A stretch of 64,000 bases of DNA from CADEER01 sp965216585 (GTDB taxonomy: Bacteria; Desulfobacterota; Binatia; HRBIN30; CADEER01). Positions 45,748-55,109 of the stretch are shown piece by piece. Location: assembly GCA_965216585.1 (NCBI GenBank), contig CBDCGC010000003.1, forward strand, positions 496,001 to 560,000, given 5' to 3'. Position 1 is the stretch's first letter; every line of letters begins with the position of its first letter. The position numbers were made by a program, and so were the translations under genes. Below the pieces are notes generated by a model. That model did not search any database. It had not been told where the DNA came from and was given only the letters and a program-made list of their open reading frames with translations.

Positions 45748-47518
45748 CGATCTTCAAACCCAGCTCGCGCAACTGTCGGGTGTCGACGTCGCTCGGCGCT
45801 TCGGTCATCGCGCAGACCGCTCGCTGTGTCTTGGGAAAGGCGATGACGTCACGGATCGACGTGCCACCGGAGAGCAGCATCGCCAATCGGTCCAGCCCAA
45901 GAGCGATGCCGCCGTGTGGCGGCGCACCGTAGGCGAGAGCGTCGAGCAGGAAACCGAACTTCGCCCGCGCCTCCGCTTCGTCGATGCCGAGCTGCCGGAA
46001 CACCCGCTGCTGGACATCGCTGCGGTGGATACGGATGCTGCCGCCACCGAGCTCGGTGCCGTTCCACACCACGTCATAGGCGCGCGAGCGCACGCGCAGC
46101 GGCTCAGTTTCCAACATCTCGAGGTCCTCGTCATTGGGTGCGGTAAACGGGTGGTGGATCGCGATGGCGCGCTTCTCCTCCTCCGAGTACTCGAAGAGGG
46201 GAAAGTCGGTCACCCAGAGCAGCGCGTTGTCGCCAGCCGGAATCATGCCGAGACGGCCGGCGAGCACGACGCGCAAGTGCGCCATCGAGTCGTTGACCAC
46301 CTTGGCCTTGTCGGCCGAGAACAAGATGACGCTACCCTCGCCGGCCCCGGCCGCGGCCTCGACGCCCTTCTTCTGATCGTCGCTGAGAAACTTGGCAATC
46401 GGTGACTGCCAGCCCTCGGCCGTCACACGCGCCCAGGCCACGCCCTTGGCACCAAATTGCGACACCTCGTCGGGCAGCGTGTCGAGATCCTTGCGCGACA
46501 GTCGGCTGCCATCGGGGATCGCCAGTGCCTTGATCAAACCGCCCTTCTCCGCCGCATCGCGAAAGACGCGCAGCTCGGCCTCGCGCAGCACGTCGGTGAC
46601 GTCGGCGAGCTCGAGCCCGAAACGGGTGTCCGGCCGATCGGTGCCGTAGCGGCGCATCGCATCGGTGTAGGTCAGGCGCGGAAACGGCCGGGCCACTTTC
46701 AACCCGCGCAAGGCAAACGCCTCCTCCAGCATGCCCTCGACCAGCTCGTAGATTTGCTCGGGCGTGACGAACGACGCCTCGATGTCGATCTGCGTGAACT
46801 CCGGCTGCCGGTCGGCGCGCAGGTCTTCGTCGCGAAAACACTTGACGATCTGGAAGTAGCGATCGAGACCGGCGACCATCAGCAACTGCTTGAAGAGCTG
46901 TGGCGACTGCGGCAGTGCAAAGAACTTGCCGAGGTTGACGCGGCTCGGCACGAGATAATCGCGCGCGCCTTCGGGAGTGCTCTTGGTGAGGACCGGCGTC
47001 TCGACTTCGACGTAGCCGGCGCGGTCGAGGTAGTCGCGGATCGTCTTGGTCAGACGATGGCGAAAGAGCAATCCCTGCTGCACGACCGGGCGGCGGAGAT
47101 CGAGGTAGCGGTATTTCAAGCGCGTCGCTTCGGCGACGTTGCTTTCGTCTTCGATGACGAAGGGCGGCGTCTCCGCTTCGTTGAGCACACGCACTTCCTC
47201 GGCCATGACCTCGACTTCGCCGGTCGGCAAATTCTCGTTGAGGGTTTCCGGCGGTCGCTGGCGCACCGTACCGCGTGCGGCGACGACGAACTCTCCGCGC
47301 AGATGACCGGCGGCGTCGTGCGCGGCGCGGCTCTCCTCGGGGTTGAAGACCACCTGCACGATACCGCTGCGGTCGCGCAGGTCGATGAAGACGACGCCGC
47401 CGTGGTCGCGGCGGCCGTGCACCCAGCCCATGACGATGACCTCGCGGCCGATGTCCGAGGCGCGCGGCTCACCGCACTCGACCGTGCGCTGCCACTCTCC
47501 CAACTCATCCAATCTCAC
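45740..47518 (-). CDS. aspS: Aspartyl-tRNA synthetase
   Basis: 592 residues, bacterial length. An N-terminal OB anticodon-binding domain (VMGWVHGRRDHGGVVFIDLRD), class II motif 2 (KCFRDEDLRADRQPEFTQID), the bacterial insertion domain (about 290-420) and motif 3 (GGIALGLDRLAMLL). It attaches aspartate to tRNA-Asp. Whether it also charges tRNA-Asn cannot be settled because no asnS or gatCAB genes are in view. The GTG start overlaps the hisS stop (GTGA). Confidence 0.96.
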   Translation of the reverse strand: MRLDELGEWQRTVECGEPRASDIGREVIVMGWVHGRRDHGGVVFIDLRDRSGIVQVVFNPEESRAAHDAAGHLRGEFVVAARGTVRQRPPETLNENLPTGEVEVMAEEVRVLNEAETPPFVIEDESNVAEATRLKYRYLDLRRPVVQQGLLFRHRLTKTIRDYLDRAGYVEVETPVLTKSTPEGARDYLVPSRVNLGKFFALPQSPQLFKQLLMVAGLDRYFQIVKCFRDEDLRADRQPEFTQIDIEASFVTPEQIYELVEGMLEEAFALRGLKVARPFPRLTYTDAMRRYGTDRPDTRFGLELADVTDVLREAELRVFRDAAEKGGLIKALAIPDGSRLSRKDLDTLPDEVSQFGAKGVAWARVTAEGWQSPIAKFLSDDQKKGVEAAAGAGEGSVILFSADKAKVVNDSMAHLRVVLAGRLGMIPAGDNALLWVTDFPLFEYSEEEKRAIAIHHPFTAPNDEDLEMLETEPLRVRSRAYDVVWNGTELGGGSIRIHRSDVQQRVFRQLGIDEAEARAKFGFLLDALAYGAPPHGGIALGLDRLAMLLSGGTSIRDVIAFPKTQRAVCAMTEAPSDVDTRQLRELGLKIDV

Positions 47519-48804
47519 GCCGACTCCTCCGCCACCGGCGACGCCAACGCCGCCCGCAACTCCACCACACCGGCGCCGGCGAGGTCGCCGATGCGCCGAT
47601 CGGCGCGCGCATCCATGTCGCGCACCGTCATCACCCCCGCATCCACCTCGTCGTCACCGACGATGATGACATACGACGCCCCCGCCTTGCCGGCGCGCCG
47701 CATCTGACTCTTCAGGCTCCTGCTCCCCGCATCCATCTCGACCCGCGCACCGCCAGCGCGCAGGCGCCGCGCCAGCGCGAAGCCGGCCGCTTCACCGCTG
47801 TCGCCCAAGGGCGCAATGAAAAACTCCGGCTGCGCTCGCACGGCGGCATCGCCCTGTGCCTCGAGCACCATCGCCAGCCGCTCGACTCCGAGAGCAAAAC
47901 CGATGCCGCCGACCGCCGGGCCGCCCAACGCACGCACCAGGCCGTCGTAGCGACCGCCGCCGCCGATGGCGTTCTGCGCCCCCAACCCGCTCGCCGTGAC
48001 TTCGAAAGCGGTACGGCAATAGTAGTCGAGGCCGCGCACCATGTACGGCTGCATCGACAACTCGATCTCTTCCTGGCGGCAGAGCGCGCAAACCCGATCG
48101 AAGTGCGCGCGACATTGCTCGCAGCACGAGTCGACCATCTTCGGCGCGCCGTCACGCAGGGCGATGCACTGCGGCTGCTTGCAGTCGAGAAGGCGCAGCG
48201 GATTCTCTTGCAAACGGCGCTGGCAGTCGGCGCAAACCGACTCGCGCTGAGATTCGCCCCAGGCTACGAGGGCCTTGCGATAGGCTGGCCGACACTCGCC
48301 GCAGCCCAGGGTGTTGACCTGGATCTGGCAGGCGGCGACGCCGAGGCGCTGCAGTAAATCGGCGAGGAGGACGAGGATCTCAGCATCGATCGCCGCATCG
48401 TCGCGACCGAAGACCTCGACCCCGATCTGTGAAAACTGGCGCAGGCGGCCGCGCTGCGGGCGCTCGCGGCGAAACATCGGGCCGAGATAGAAGAGCTTGG
48501 TGACCGCCTCCTCCGCCTGCATGGTGTGCTCGACGTAGGCGCGCACTGCCGACGCCGTGCCCTCCGGGCGCAACGTCAGATCGGTGCCGTCGCGATCGGC
48601 AAAGGCGTACATTTCCTTCTCGACGATGTCCGTCGTCTCACCGACCGAGCGGCGAAAGAGCTCGGCGCGTTCTACGATCGGCAAACGAATCTCGGCCAGG
48701 CCGTAGCGCGCAAAGACATCGCGGGCCACCGCTTCGAGCCGCGCCCAACGGTCACTCTCCCCAGGGAGAACGTCCTGAAACCCTTTCACCGAGGGGATTT
48801 TCAT
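47515..48804 (-). CDS. hisS: Histidyl-tRNA synthetase
   Basis: 429 residues. Class II features: LTLRPEGTASAVRAY, motif 2 PMFRRERPQRGRLRQFSQIG, the histidine-specific GGGRYDGL and motif 3 GFALGVERLAM, with a C-terminal anticodon-binding domain from about 330. A four-Cys cluster (CADCQRR, CKQPQC) lies in the insertion. It charges tRNA-His in the cytosol. First gene of the hisS-aspS-lipoprotein operon; no clear ribosome site precedes its ATG. Confidence 0.96.
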   Translation of the reverse strand: MKIPSVKGFQDVLPGESDRWARLEAVARDVFARYGLAEIRLPIVERAELFRRSVGETTDIVEKEMYAFADRDGTDLTLRPEGTASAVRAYVEHTMQAEEAVTKLFYLGPMFRRERPQRGRLRQFSQIGVEVFGRDDAAIDAEILVLLADLLQRLGVAACQIQVNTLGCGECRPAYRKALVAWGESQRESVCADCQRRLQENPLRLLDCKQPQCIALRDGAPKMVDSCCEQCRAHFDRVCALCRQEEIELSMQPYMVRGLDYYCRTAFEVTASGLGAQNAIGGGGRYDGLVRALGGPAVGGIGFALGVERLAMVLEAQGDAAVRAQPEFFIAPLGDSGEAAGFALARRLRAGGARVEMDAGSRSLKSQMRRAGKAGASYVIIVGDDEVDAGVMTVRDMDARADRRIGDLAGAGVVELRAALASPVAEESA

Positions 48805-48898
48805 ACTGGATGCGACTTGCGCGAGTAAGCTGATCTAGGTATCAAAGCAGACGGGCCGAAGCAATGCGGCCACAACGTCCGTGTGAACGGATCCCCAC

Positions 48899-51800
48899 TT
48901 GCCCGTGATCGAGAAAGCAGTCGAGGCACCCGCGCTTCGTCGTCACCTTGCGGCTGGGTTCCTGGCGCTCGCCCTCAACCTTCTGGCCAGCCCTCCGATG
49001 GCCGCCCTCGATCGCTTCAACGGCTTCGAATCGGGCGGCGCCGGCGACTATCAGAGCAGTGGCAACCCGCTCGGCTCGGCCGTGCACCGGCCGGCCGCCG
49101 GCAGCTTCGGCCTGGAGACCAGCGCAGCCAGCGGTGCCGCGACCTACGTCGAGGCAGCGCTCAGCTCACCGACCCAGATCTTCACCGACGGCATCTGGCT
49201 TTGCGTCGACACCGCTCCGGCAGTGGCGCGACGCATCCGCACCTGGATGTCGGGCTCGACCGCGGCCCTGCAGATCATCCTGCGCTTCGATGGCAGGCTC
49301 GAGCTGCGCACCGACGCGCTGAGCATCGCGACGACGCCGCCGGGTGCCAGCGTCAACAGCTGTCCGAGTTTTTCGAAGATCGCCGTCCACTACGACGCCA
49401 GCCCGACTGGCGGCGACGCCAGCATCGAGATCGACGGCATCAGCGTCAGCGGGACCCATCCGTCGAGCGCCGCCATCGACGCGCTGCGCATCGGCCCCGA
49501 CTCGACCAGCGGCGACGCCGTGTCGCTGGTCTGGGACGACCACGCCATCACGCGCGATGCGACCTTTCCGCTCGATCTGCGCATCACCGGCGTGCCGGTC
49601 GCCGCCGCCGAGATTCCGAGCGACCCCAACTTCCACCGCGAGTGGTCGCGCTCCGCTACCTGTGCGACGGCCGAGGAGTGCGTCGCCGAGCGGCCATTCG
49701 ACGTGCTCACGACGCTGACCACGACGACCGCCGGAGCGCGCCAGGCGTTCTGCCCGAGCGACGCCGAAGCCAGCGGCGTTTTCGGCAACATCCTCGCCGC
49801 CAAGAGCCTGATCACCGGTCGCTCGACCACTGGCAGCCAGCTCGAAGTGGCCCTGCGCACCAACGCCATCGCCTGCGGCGGCAGCGCCGGCGCGACCTCG
49901 AGCGGCAGCGACCGGCCGCTGACCAGCGGCTACGCGACGGTCAGCCGCAGCGATGCAGTCAATCCGGCAACCGGCAATCCGTGGACGATCGCCGGCCTCG
50001 ACAGCGCTGAGTTGCGCATGACCCTCGACAGCGGCAACGACGCCGTCGTCACCCAGGTGCTGCGCGAAGTCGCCTTCGACATCGCCGGATTCGCCTCACC
50101 GACACCGACGCTGACGCCGACGCCGACGCAAACCGATACGGCGACACCGACGCTCACCCAGACGCCGACGCAGACGGCGACCAACACGCCGACTCCGACA
50201 CCGACCAACACGCCGACGCAGACGGCGACCAACACGCCGACGCGGACACCGACCAACACCAACACTCCGACCTTCACGCGCACGCGAACACCGACACCGA
50301 CGCCGACGGCGACCCACACGCCGACGCAGACACCGACGTTGACGCCGACCGACACCTTCACACCGACACCGACATGGACACCGACCCCGTTCCAACTCTT
50401 CCTCGACGCGATGAACGGTTTCGAGGCGGGTTGGCCGGGCGACTACCAAGCCTTCCCCGCCAGCGCCACTCCGGTCATGGTCGGCGACGCCGCTTCCGGC
50501 GACTTCGCCTTCGAGTCCGGCTCGGTCGGCGCCACCGCCTACCTGCAGGCGAGCTTGAGAGAGCTCAGCGATACGTTCACCGACGGGGTTCGCGCCTGCG
50601 CCGCCGGCAATATCGAAAGCACGCGCGCCATCCGCTCCTGGCACGACGAGGCACCCGATTCGCCGGTCGTCGACCTGCTGCTGCGCACCGACCGGCGGCT
50701 GGCGCTGCGCTCGGGATCCAGTCTGATCGGCGTCACCGGCAGCGCCCTGTCGCTTTGCCCGACCTACACCCGGATCGAGGTTCAATGGGCCAACTCCAAC
50801 CGCGGCGGTACCTTGGGCCTGCGTTTGGACGGCATCGACGAAATCGAATCCGAGATCTTCTCGATTCGACAGGTCATCGACACACGGATCGGCGCCAGCG
50901 ATGCCGGCACCCACCCGCAGGTGCGCTGGGACGACCATACCTTCTCGGCCCAGGCGCGCTGGCCGGGTGACGTTTCGATCATCGCGCTGATCCCACAGGC
51001 GGATGGCTTTCACCGCACCTGGGCGGCGCAGGGATGCACCATGACGCGCGCCGAGTGCGTCGCCAGCCGGCCGCCGTCGACACAGGCTCTGGTCTCGGCC
51101 ACGCCCGGCGACGCGGTTTCCTTCTGCCTGGAGGATCCGGCTGCGAAAGTCGATTTCCCCATCCTCGCCGTCAAGACGCTGGTTGCCGGACGAGAATCTC
51201 CCGACGCCGCACAAAGCACCGAGATCTTTCTCCGCACCGGCCTCTGCGGCAGCGCGATCGGCACCGACCTTCCCGCCGTCAATGCAGATCTGACCCTGCT
51301 CGAACGGGGGTTCGCCCGCGTCGACGAGAGCAGCCCGGCCTCGCAGAGCCAGTGGAGACGCAACGATCTCTCGTCGATCGAGGTCGGCGTGCGCCACGCG
51401 CCGTCCTCCAGCCTCACCTTCGTCTCGCAGGCGATGGTCGAGGTCGTGCTCGACGTCGACGCGCCGCCGACACCGACGGCAACCGCGACGCCGCTCTTTA
51501 CCAACACGCCGACCCATACGCCGACCCGCACCTCGACACGCACGCCGACGCGCACCGCCACCGCCACCCACAGCCGTACGCCGACGCGGACACCGACTGC
51601 GGCGCCGCCGACCAACACACCGAGCCCGAGCCCGACCAGTCGGTTCACCGCCACCGCCACCAACACCCCGACAACGACGCGCACCGCCACACGCACCGCG
51701 ACGCCGACGCGCAGCGCACCGACCAACACCAGCTCGACTGCCACGCCGACGCCGTCGGCGACACCTTCCGCATCGCCAACCGGCCCGACCGTGACTGCCA

Positions 51801-52831
51801 CCGAGACGGTGACGCCGGAAGCGACCATCGCGCCGCGCCTCGGCGATCTCGTCTTTGCCTCGGGCGCCAACGAATGGCAGTGCACGAACGACGTCGCACT
51901 CGACCTGCTCTTTTCCAGTCGCGTCATTTCGCTCGAACGCCTGGCTCTGAACGAGGAGGATCCGCTGCGACTTCTCGGCGACTTTCCCGTCGTCTACGTC
52001 GCGCCCGGCCTCGACGAATCCGACTACGGTTTTCTGCGCGAGATCTCGTCGCCCGGGGGGTTCCTCGACACCTTCGTCGTCAACGGCGGTGTCGCCGTCG
52101 TCAACATGACGGGCGAGGGCGTCTTGGAAGACGATCTGGCACCCCGCAACGTCGGTCTGCGCGGCATCGCGGTCCACGATCGCGAGAGGATCACCCAGGC
52201 CGCACACCCGTTCATCAGCGGCGACGGCTACGGTGGAACGGCGCTCAGCGGCGCCGACTTCGACCTCTGGGGAACGACGGACGGCGGCATCCTCTTCAAC
52301 CTACCGGCCGACGCGGCGATCATTCTGCGCAACACCCTCGGTCCGTCGCTGGCCGAGTACGAGCACGGCGCCGGTCGCGTCATCGTTTCGACGGTGCGCT
52401 TCTGCAGCAGCGACTCGCCGCGCTCTCGAGGCCAGGCGCTACGCAATCTCTTGCGCTACGCCCCCTTCTTCAACGGCCTTGCCCAGACTCCCGGGCTGAC
52501 CGCGACGCCGACATCGACGCCAACCGTCACCCTCACGCCGACCGCAACGTCGACCAGCCCCGCCACCTTCACGCCAACCCAAACCCCGCCACCGCCGCCG
52601 ACCAGCACTCCGACGCCCTCGCCCACCCCGACACCGCCGCCGGTCGCGACGTGTGCCGCCGACTGCGACGGCAGTGGCAACGTCGGCATCGGCGAGCTCA
52701 TCCTCGCCGTCAACATCGCTCTCGCCCGCCAGCCGGTCAGCGTCTGCCCGGCGGCCGACGTCAACGACGACGGCTCGGTCAACATCGGCGAGCTCATCGC
52801 CGCCGTACGCGCCTCCCTCGACGGCTGCTGA
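48899..52831 (+). CDS. Large secreted multidomain protein with Thr/Pro linkers and C-terminal dockerin-like repeat
   Basis: About 1310 residues. The start is uncertain: TTG at 48899 or GTG at 48905, either giving a signal peptide ending near PMAA. Residues about 36-395 and 501-850 are two homologous domains: LDRFNGFESGGAGDY versus LDAMNGFEAGWPGDY, FTDGIWLCVD versus FTDGVRACAA, and RIRTW versus AIRSW; beta-rich and possibly carbohydrate-binding. Thr/Pro linkers lie at about 399-500, 854-976 and 1198-1250. A third domain (about 982-1190; FPVVYVAPGL, GGVAVVNMTGEG) resembles an amidotransferase-like fold without a visible catalytic Cys. Residues 1251-1310 hold two dockerin-like loops ending SLDGC. 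Probably cell-surface or extracellular; function unknown. Confidence 0.75.
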   Translation: MPVIEKAVEAPALRRHLAAGFLALALNLLASPPMAALDRFNGFESGGAGDYQSSGNPLGSAVHRPAAGSFGLETSAASGAATYVEAALSSPTQIFTDGIWLCVDTAPAVARRIRTWMSGSTAALQIILRFDGRLELRTDALSIATTPPGASVNSCPSFSKIAVHYDASPTGGDASIEIDGISVSGTHPSSAAIDALRIGPDSTSGDAVSLVWDDHAITRDATFPLDLRITGVPVAAAEIPSDPNFHREWSRSATCATAEECVAERPFDVLTTLTTTTAGARQAFCPSDAEASGVFGNILAAKSLITGRSTTGSQLEVALRTNAIACGGSAGATSSGSDRPLTSGYATVSRSDAVNPATGNPWTIAGLDSAELRMTLDSGNDAVVTQVLREVAFDIAGFASPTPTLTPTPTQTDTATPTLTQTPTQTATNTPTPTPTNTPTQTATNTPTRTPTNTNTPTFTRTRTPTPTPTATHTPTQTPTLTPTDTFTPTPTWTPTPFQLFLDAMNGFEAGWPGDYQAFPASATPVMVGDAASGDFAFESGSVGATAYLQASLRELSDTFTDGVRACAAGNIESTRAIRSWHDEAPDSPVVDLLLRTDRRLALRSGSSLIGVTGSALSLCPTYTRIEVQWANSNRGGTLGLRLDGIDEIESEIFSIRQVIDTRIGASDAGTHPQVRWDDHTFSAQARWPGDVSIIALIPQADGFHRTWAAQGCTMTRAECVASRPPSTQALVSATPGDAVSFCLEDPAAKVDFPILAVKTLVAGRESPDAAQSTEIFLRTGLCGSAIGTDLPAVNADLTLLERGFARVDESSPASQSQWRRNDLSSIEVGVRHAPSSSLTFVSQAMVEVVLDVDAPPTPTATATPLFTNTPTHTPTRTSTRTPTRTATATHSRTPTRTPTAAPPTNTPSPSPTSRFTATATNTPTTTRTATRTATPTRSAPTNTSSTATPTPSATPSASPTGPTVTATETVTPEATIAPRLGDLVFASGANEWQCTNDVALDLLFSSRVISLERLALNEEDPLRLLGDFPVVYVAPGLDESDYGFLREISSPGGFLDTFVVNGGVAVVNMTGEGVLEDDLAPRNVGLRGIAVHDRERITQAAHPFISGDGYGGTALSGADFDLWGTTDGGILFNLPADAAIILRNTLGPSLAEYEHGAGRVIVSTVRFCSSDSPRSRGQALRNLLRYAPFFNGLAQTPGLTATPTSTPTVTLTPTATSTSPATFTPTQTPPPPPTSTPTPSPTPTPPPVATCAADCDGSGNVGIGELILAVNIALARQPVSVCPAADVNDDGSVNIGELIAAVRASLDGC
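50095..50395 (+). repeat. Thr/Pro linker tract in the 1310-residue protein
   Basis: Encodes repeated TPT-X units (TPTQTATNTPT and relatives), with DNA-level duplication of ACGCCGACGCAGACGGCGAC. This kind of tract expands and contracts by slippage and joins the two homologous domains. Confidence 0.8.
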
Positions 52832-52839
52832 GATCGGCT

Positions 52840-53283
52840 TTATCGCAGCGGCTGCGAGCCGGCGCCGGCCTCGAAGATTTTTTGCGGCGGTTTCGGCGGG
52901 CCGACGATTTCGACGTAGCGCAGCAGGTCGCGCTCGATGTCCCTGAGCTTGCGCACGATCTCGTCCCGCAGTTGGCGGCCCTCCGCTTTGGGCTCGATCA
53001 GCGAGTACTGCTCGATGGCGATGACGCGGTACTGACCCCCCGCGCTCTCTCCGAAATCGGCCGCTTCGAAGGTGAGGGTGCTGTTGCCGTTGGGCTTGTT
53101 CTGCACCGTCAACGAAGAAATCAAGCGAATCTTCTCCTCCGACCTCGGCGTCGGCACCGGCGTCGGCACGACTCTGCCCAGCCGCTTGATGACCGCCTCA
53201 CCGAGCTCACCGGCGCCGCCGGCAGCGGGAATGCAGACCAAGGCGATCGCCAGCACCTGGACCAGTCGTTTCAATCGTCGCAT
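52840..53283 (-). CDS. Small exported protein of unknown function
   Basis: 147 residues from an ATG after GGAGG. Signal peptide 1-22. The mature part has a short VVPTPVPTPRSEEK linker, a beta-rich segment (LTVQNKPNGNSTLTFEAADF, RVIAIEQYSL) and a helical end (EGRQLRDEIVRKLRDIERDLL). No family recognised. It ends 8 bp from the convergent stop of the large linker protein and is followed, same strand upstream, by the Thr/Arg-linker protein gene. Confidence 0.7.
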   Translation of the reverse strand: MRRLKRLVQVLAIALVCIPAAGGAGELGEAVIKRLGRVVPTPVPTPRSEEKIRLISSLTVQNKPNGNSTLTFEAADFGESAGGQYRVIAIEQYSLIEPKAEGRQLRDEIVRKLRDIERDLLRYVEIVGPPKPPQKIFEAGAGSQPLR

Positions 53284-53398
53284 TGGGTAGAACCTCCATC
53301 GAAGCGCGTTGAAGAACGGGCTTCACTGCTGAGCTACCGCTTCCTCGCTACGACGTCCAGTGGACGCGCTCCATTCAACGGGGCCATCCGACCACCCC

Positions 53399-55033
53399 TC
53401 ACGGCGACGCGGGAGGGGGGAACGGGATGCGCAAGATCACCGACTTCGGTTCGCCGATCACGCTGCCGGCGCGCAGGCGCACGGTGAACTTCGTATCCCC
53501 CGGCTGCAGAGTGACTTCCGAGCCGATGACGGGCGCCGAACAGTACTGGATCTGGGTCAGGCGGCTGGCAAAGTCGGGGTTGCCGAGCTCGTCCAGGGTG
53601 CACGAATCGCCGCCCGTTCGGTGCGTATCAAAGCGGCAGGCGAGATCGTTGATGGTGTTGTCGATCGACGGCGTGTCGTCGAAATTGGGCGGGTTGATAC
53701 CGGGGACGCCGCCCGCATCGCCACCGCTGTAGTCGCATACCGTGGTGCTGCCGTTGCCGAGAGTGCGGTCTGCTTGGATCTGCAGATCCGAGCGCGGGAT
53801 GCCGCAGTTGATGACGTCGTTTCCATTGCGCGTGCCACAAACGCCGGGGACACCCGACGCCGAGCCGGCGCGCCCTTCGACGAACAAGATGAAACCAAAC
53901 GGATTGGGGAACTCGTAGATCGGCACCCCCTGCGCGTCTTCGCCGACCGGCTGGCGGATGACGTTGTCGGCACGGGCGACGCCAAGAGCGACGATTTCAG
54001 GACCCGGCGGCCGCGTCGGACTCGGCGTGCGGGTATGCGTCGCCGTGCGCGTATGTGTCAGCGTCCGCGTCTGCGTGACGGTTCGCGTGATCGTCGGCGT
54101 CCGCGTCACCGTCGGCGTCCGCGTGTTGCTCGGCGTACGCGTGTGAGTCCCGGTCCGCGTATTGGTGCGCGTGCGCGTGTTGGTCGACGTCGGGCGCGGC
54201 GTGCGCGTCCGCGTCGACGTGCGCGTGTTGGTGCGCGTGCGCGTACCCGTCGGCGTGCGCGTATTCGTCCGCGTGCGCGTGTTCGTCCGCGTCCGCGTCG
54301 GCGTTTTCGTGCGCGTCGACGTGCGCGTACCCGACGGCGTGCGCGTCGATGAGGGCGTCCGCGTCGGCCGCGGCGTACGCGTAAAGGTACGCGTGCGGGT
54401 CGGGCGCGGCGTGCGCGTAAAGGTGCGGGTGCGCGTCGGCGGGCGCGTTCGTGTCGGCGTCTTGGTGCGCGTCCCGGTGCGCGTGGGGGTGCCCGTCCGT
54501 GTCGGCGTGCCGGTGATGGTCGGCGTCAACGTGATCGTCGGCGTCAGCGTGATCGTCGGTGTCAGCGTGATCGTCGGTGTATCGGTCACCGTCGGCGTAT
54601 CGCTCGCCGTGGCACTGGCAAAGGCCGTCGCGGTCGCCGTTGCCGCCGGCGGCGTGCCCTCTCCAGGCGTCACGGTCGGCGGCACCGCAGTCGGTGATGG
54701 CGTCGCCGTCGCCACCGGTGTCGGCAGCTCGGGCAGCAGGGGCAGCAGCGCCAGCAGGTCGGGCGCCGAGATCATCTGATCGCCGTTCGCATCGGAGCCG
54801 AGGCAGAGGCCGCCGGGTTGGAAGATGCGGCTTGGATCAAAGAAGAGGCGGAGGAGTGAATCGAAGTCGTCGACGTCGATGCGGCCATCGCAATTCGCAT
54901 CACCGGGCGCCGTCGTCGCCAGCGCCGGCGGCGGCGCAGCAGAGATCGCCAGCAGCAAGACCACGCCGACCCTCGCCACGATGTGCTGCAGGCGGTCAGG
55001 GAGAAGCATATCGACAGGGCGAAGGCGGTTCAT
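53399..55033 (-). CDS. Secreted protein with N-terminal dockerin-like loops and a 240-residue Thr-rich, Arg-rich linker
   Basis: 544 residues. An N-terminal membrane or signal segment (about 18-40, with MLLPDRLQ at residue 9 a possible alternative start), two EF-hand-like loops (DANCDGRIDVDDF and SDANGDQMISAPDL, about 45-100), then a linker from about 105 to 343. The first part is Thr/Pro; the rest is Thr-Arg dipeptides (RTRTNTRTRT), strongly basic. The C-terminal domain (about 345-544) has six or more Cys (VCGTRNGND, CGIPRSDL, CRFD, SCTLDELG, QYCSAP) and is beta-rich. I do not recognise the domain. Extracellular location inferred. Confidence 0.7.
   Translation of the reverse strand: MNRLRPVDMLLPDRLQHIVARVGVVLLLAISAAPPPALATTAPGDANCDGRIDVDDFDSLLRLFFDPSRIFQPGGLCLGSDANGDQMISAPDLLALLPLLPELPTPVATATPSPTAVPPTVTPGEGTPPAATATATAFASATASDTPTVTDTPTITLTPTITLTPTITLTPTITGTPTRTGTPTRTGTRTKTPTRTRPPTRTRTFTRTPRPTRTRTFTRTPRPTRTPSSTRTPSGTRTSTRTKTPTRTRTNTRTRTNTRTPTGTRTRTNTRTSTRTRTPRPTSTNTRTRTNTRTGTHTRTPSNTRTPTVTRTPTITRTVTQTRTLTHTRTATHTRTPSPTRPPGPEIVALGVARADNVIRQPVGEDAQGVPIYEFPNPFGFILFVEGRAGSASGVPGVCGTRNGNDVINCGIPRSDLQIQADRTLGNGSTTVCDYSGGDAGGVPGINPPNFDDTPSIDNTINDLACRFDTHRTGGDSCTLDELGNPDFASRLTQIQYCSAPVIGSEVTLQPGDTKFTVRLRAGSVIGEPKSVILRIPFPPPASP
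54005..54721 (-). repeat. Low-complexity Thr-Arg/Thr-Pro coding tract
   Basis: Over 700 bp of near-repetitive GTGCGCGT-type sequence (minus strand ACGCGCAC) coding Thr-Arg and Thr-Pro dipeptides. On the plus strand it reads as a Val-Arg repeat, a spurious frame. Tandem ACGCTGACACCGACGATC units near 54525-54585 encode TITLTP. Confidence 0.85.
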
Positions 55034-55109
55034 AGCCAGGGAAACGCCGCAGCGTATGCGCTTTGCACTGTTGGGTCAACGCTGCTCAAAGGGCAAAATC
55101 GCACCACGC

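Noticed and set aside
50095..52650. CRISPR-like repeats in the large secreted-protein gene
   Set aside because: Repeats are in frame, vary, and have no unique spacers; they encode Thr/Pro linkers.
54162..54779. A plus-strand Val-Arg repeat protein
   Set aside because: It is the complement of the Thr-Arg linker; the minus-strand gene has a signal segment and flanking domains.
38311..55033. A canonical cellulosome
   Set aside because: No glycoside hydrolases, no scaffoldin array and no surface-layer anchor are visible; only dockerin-like and cohesin-like resemblance.
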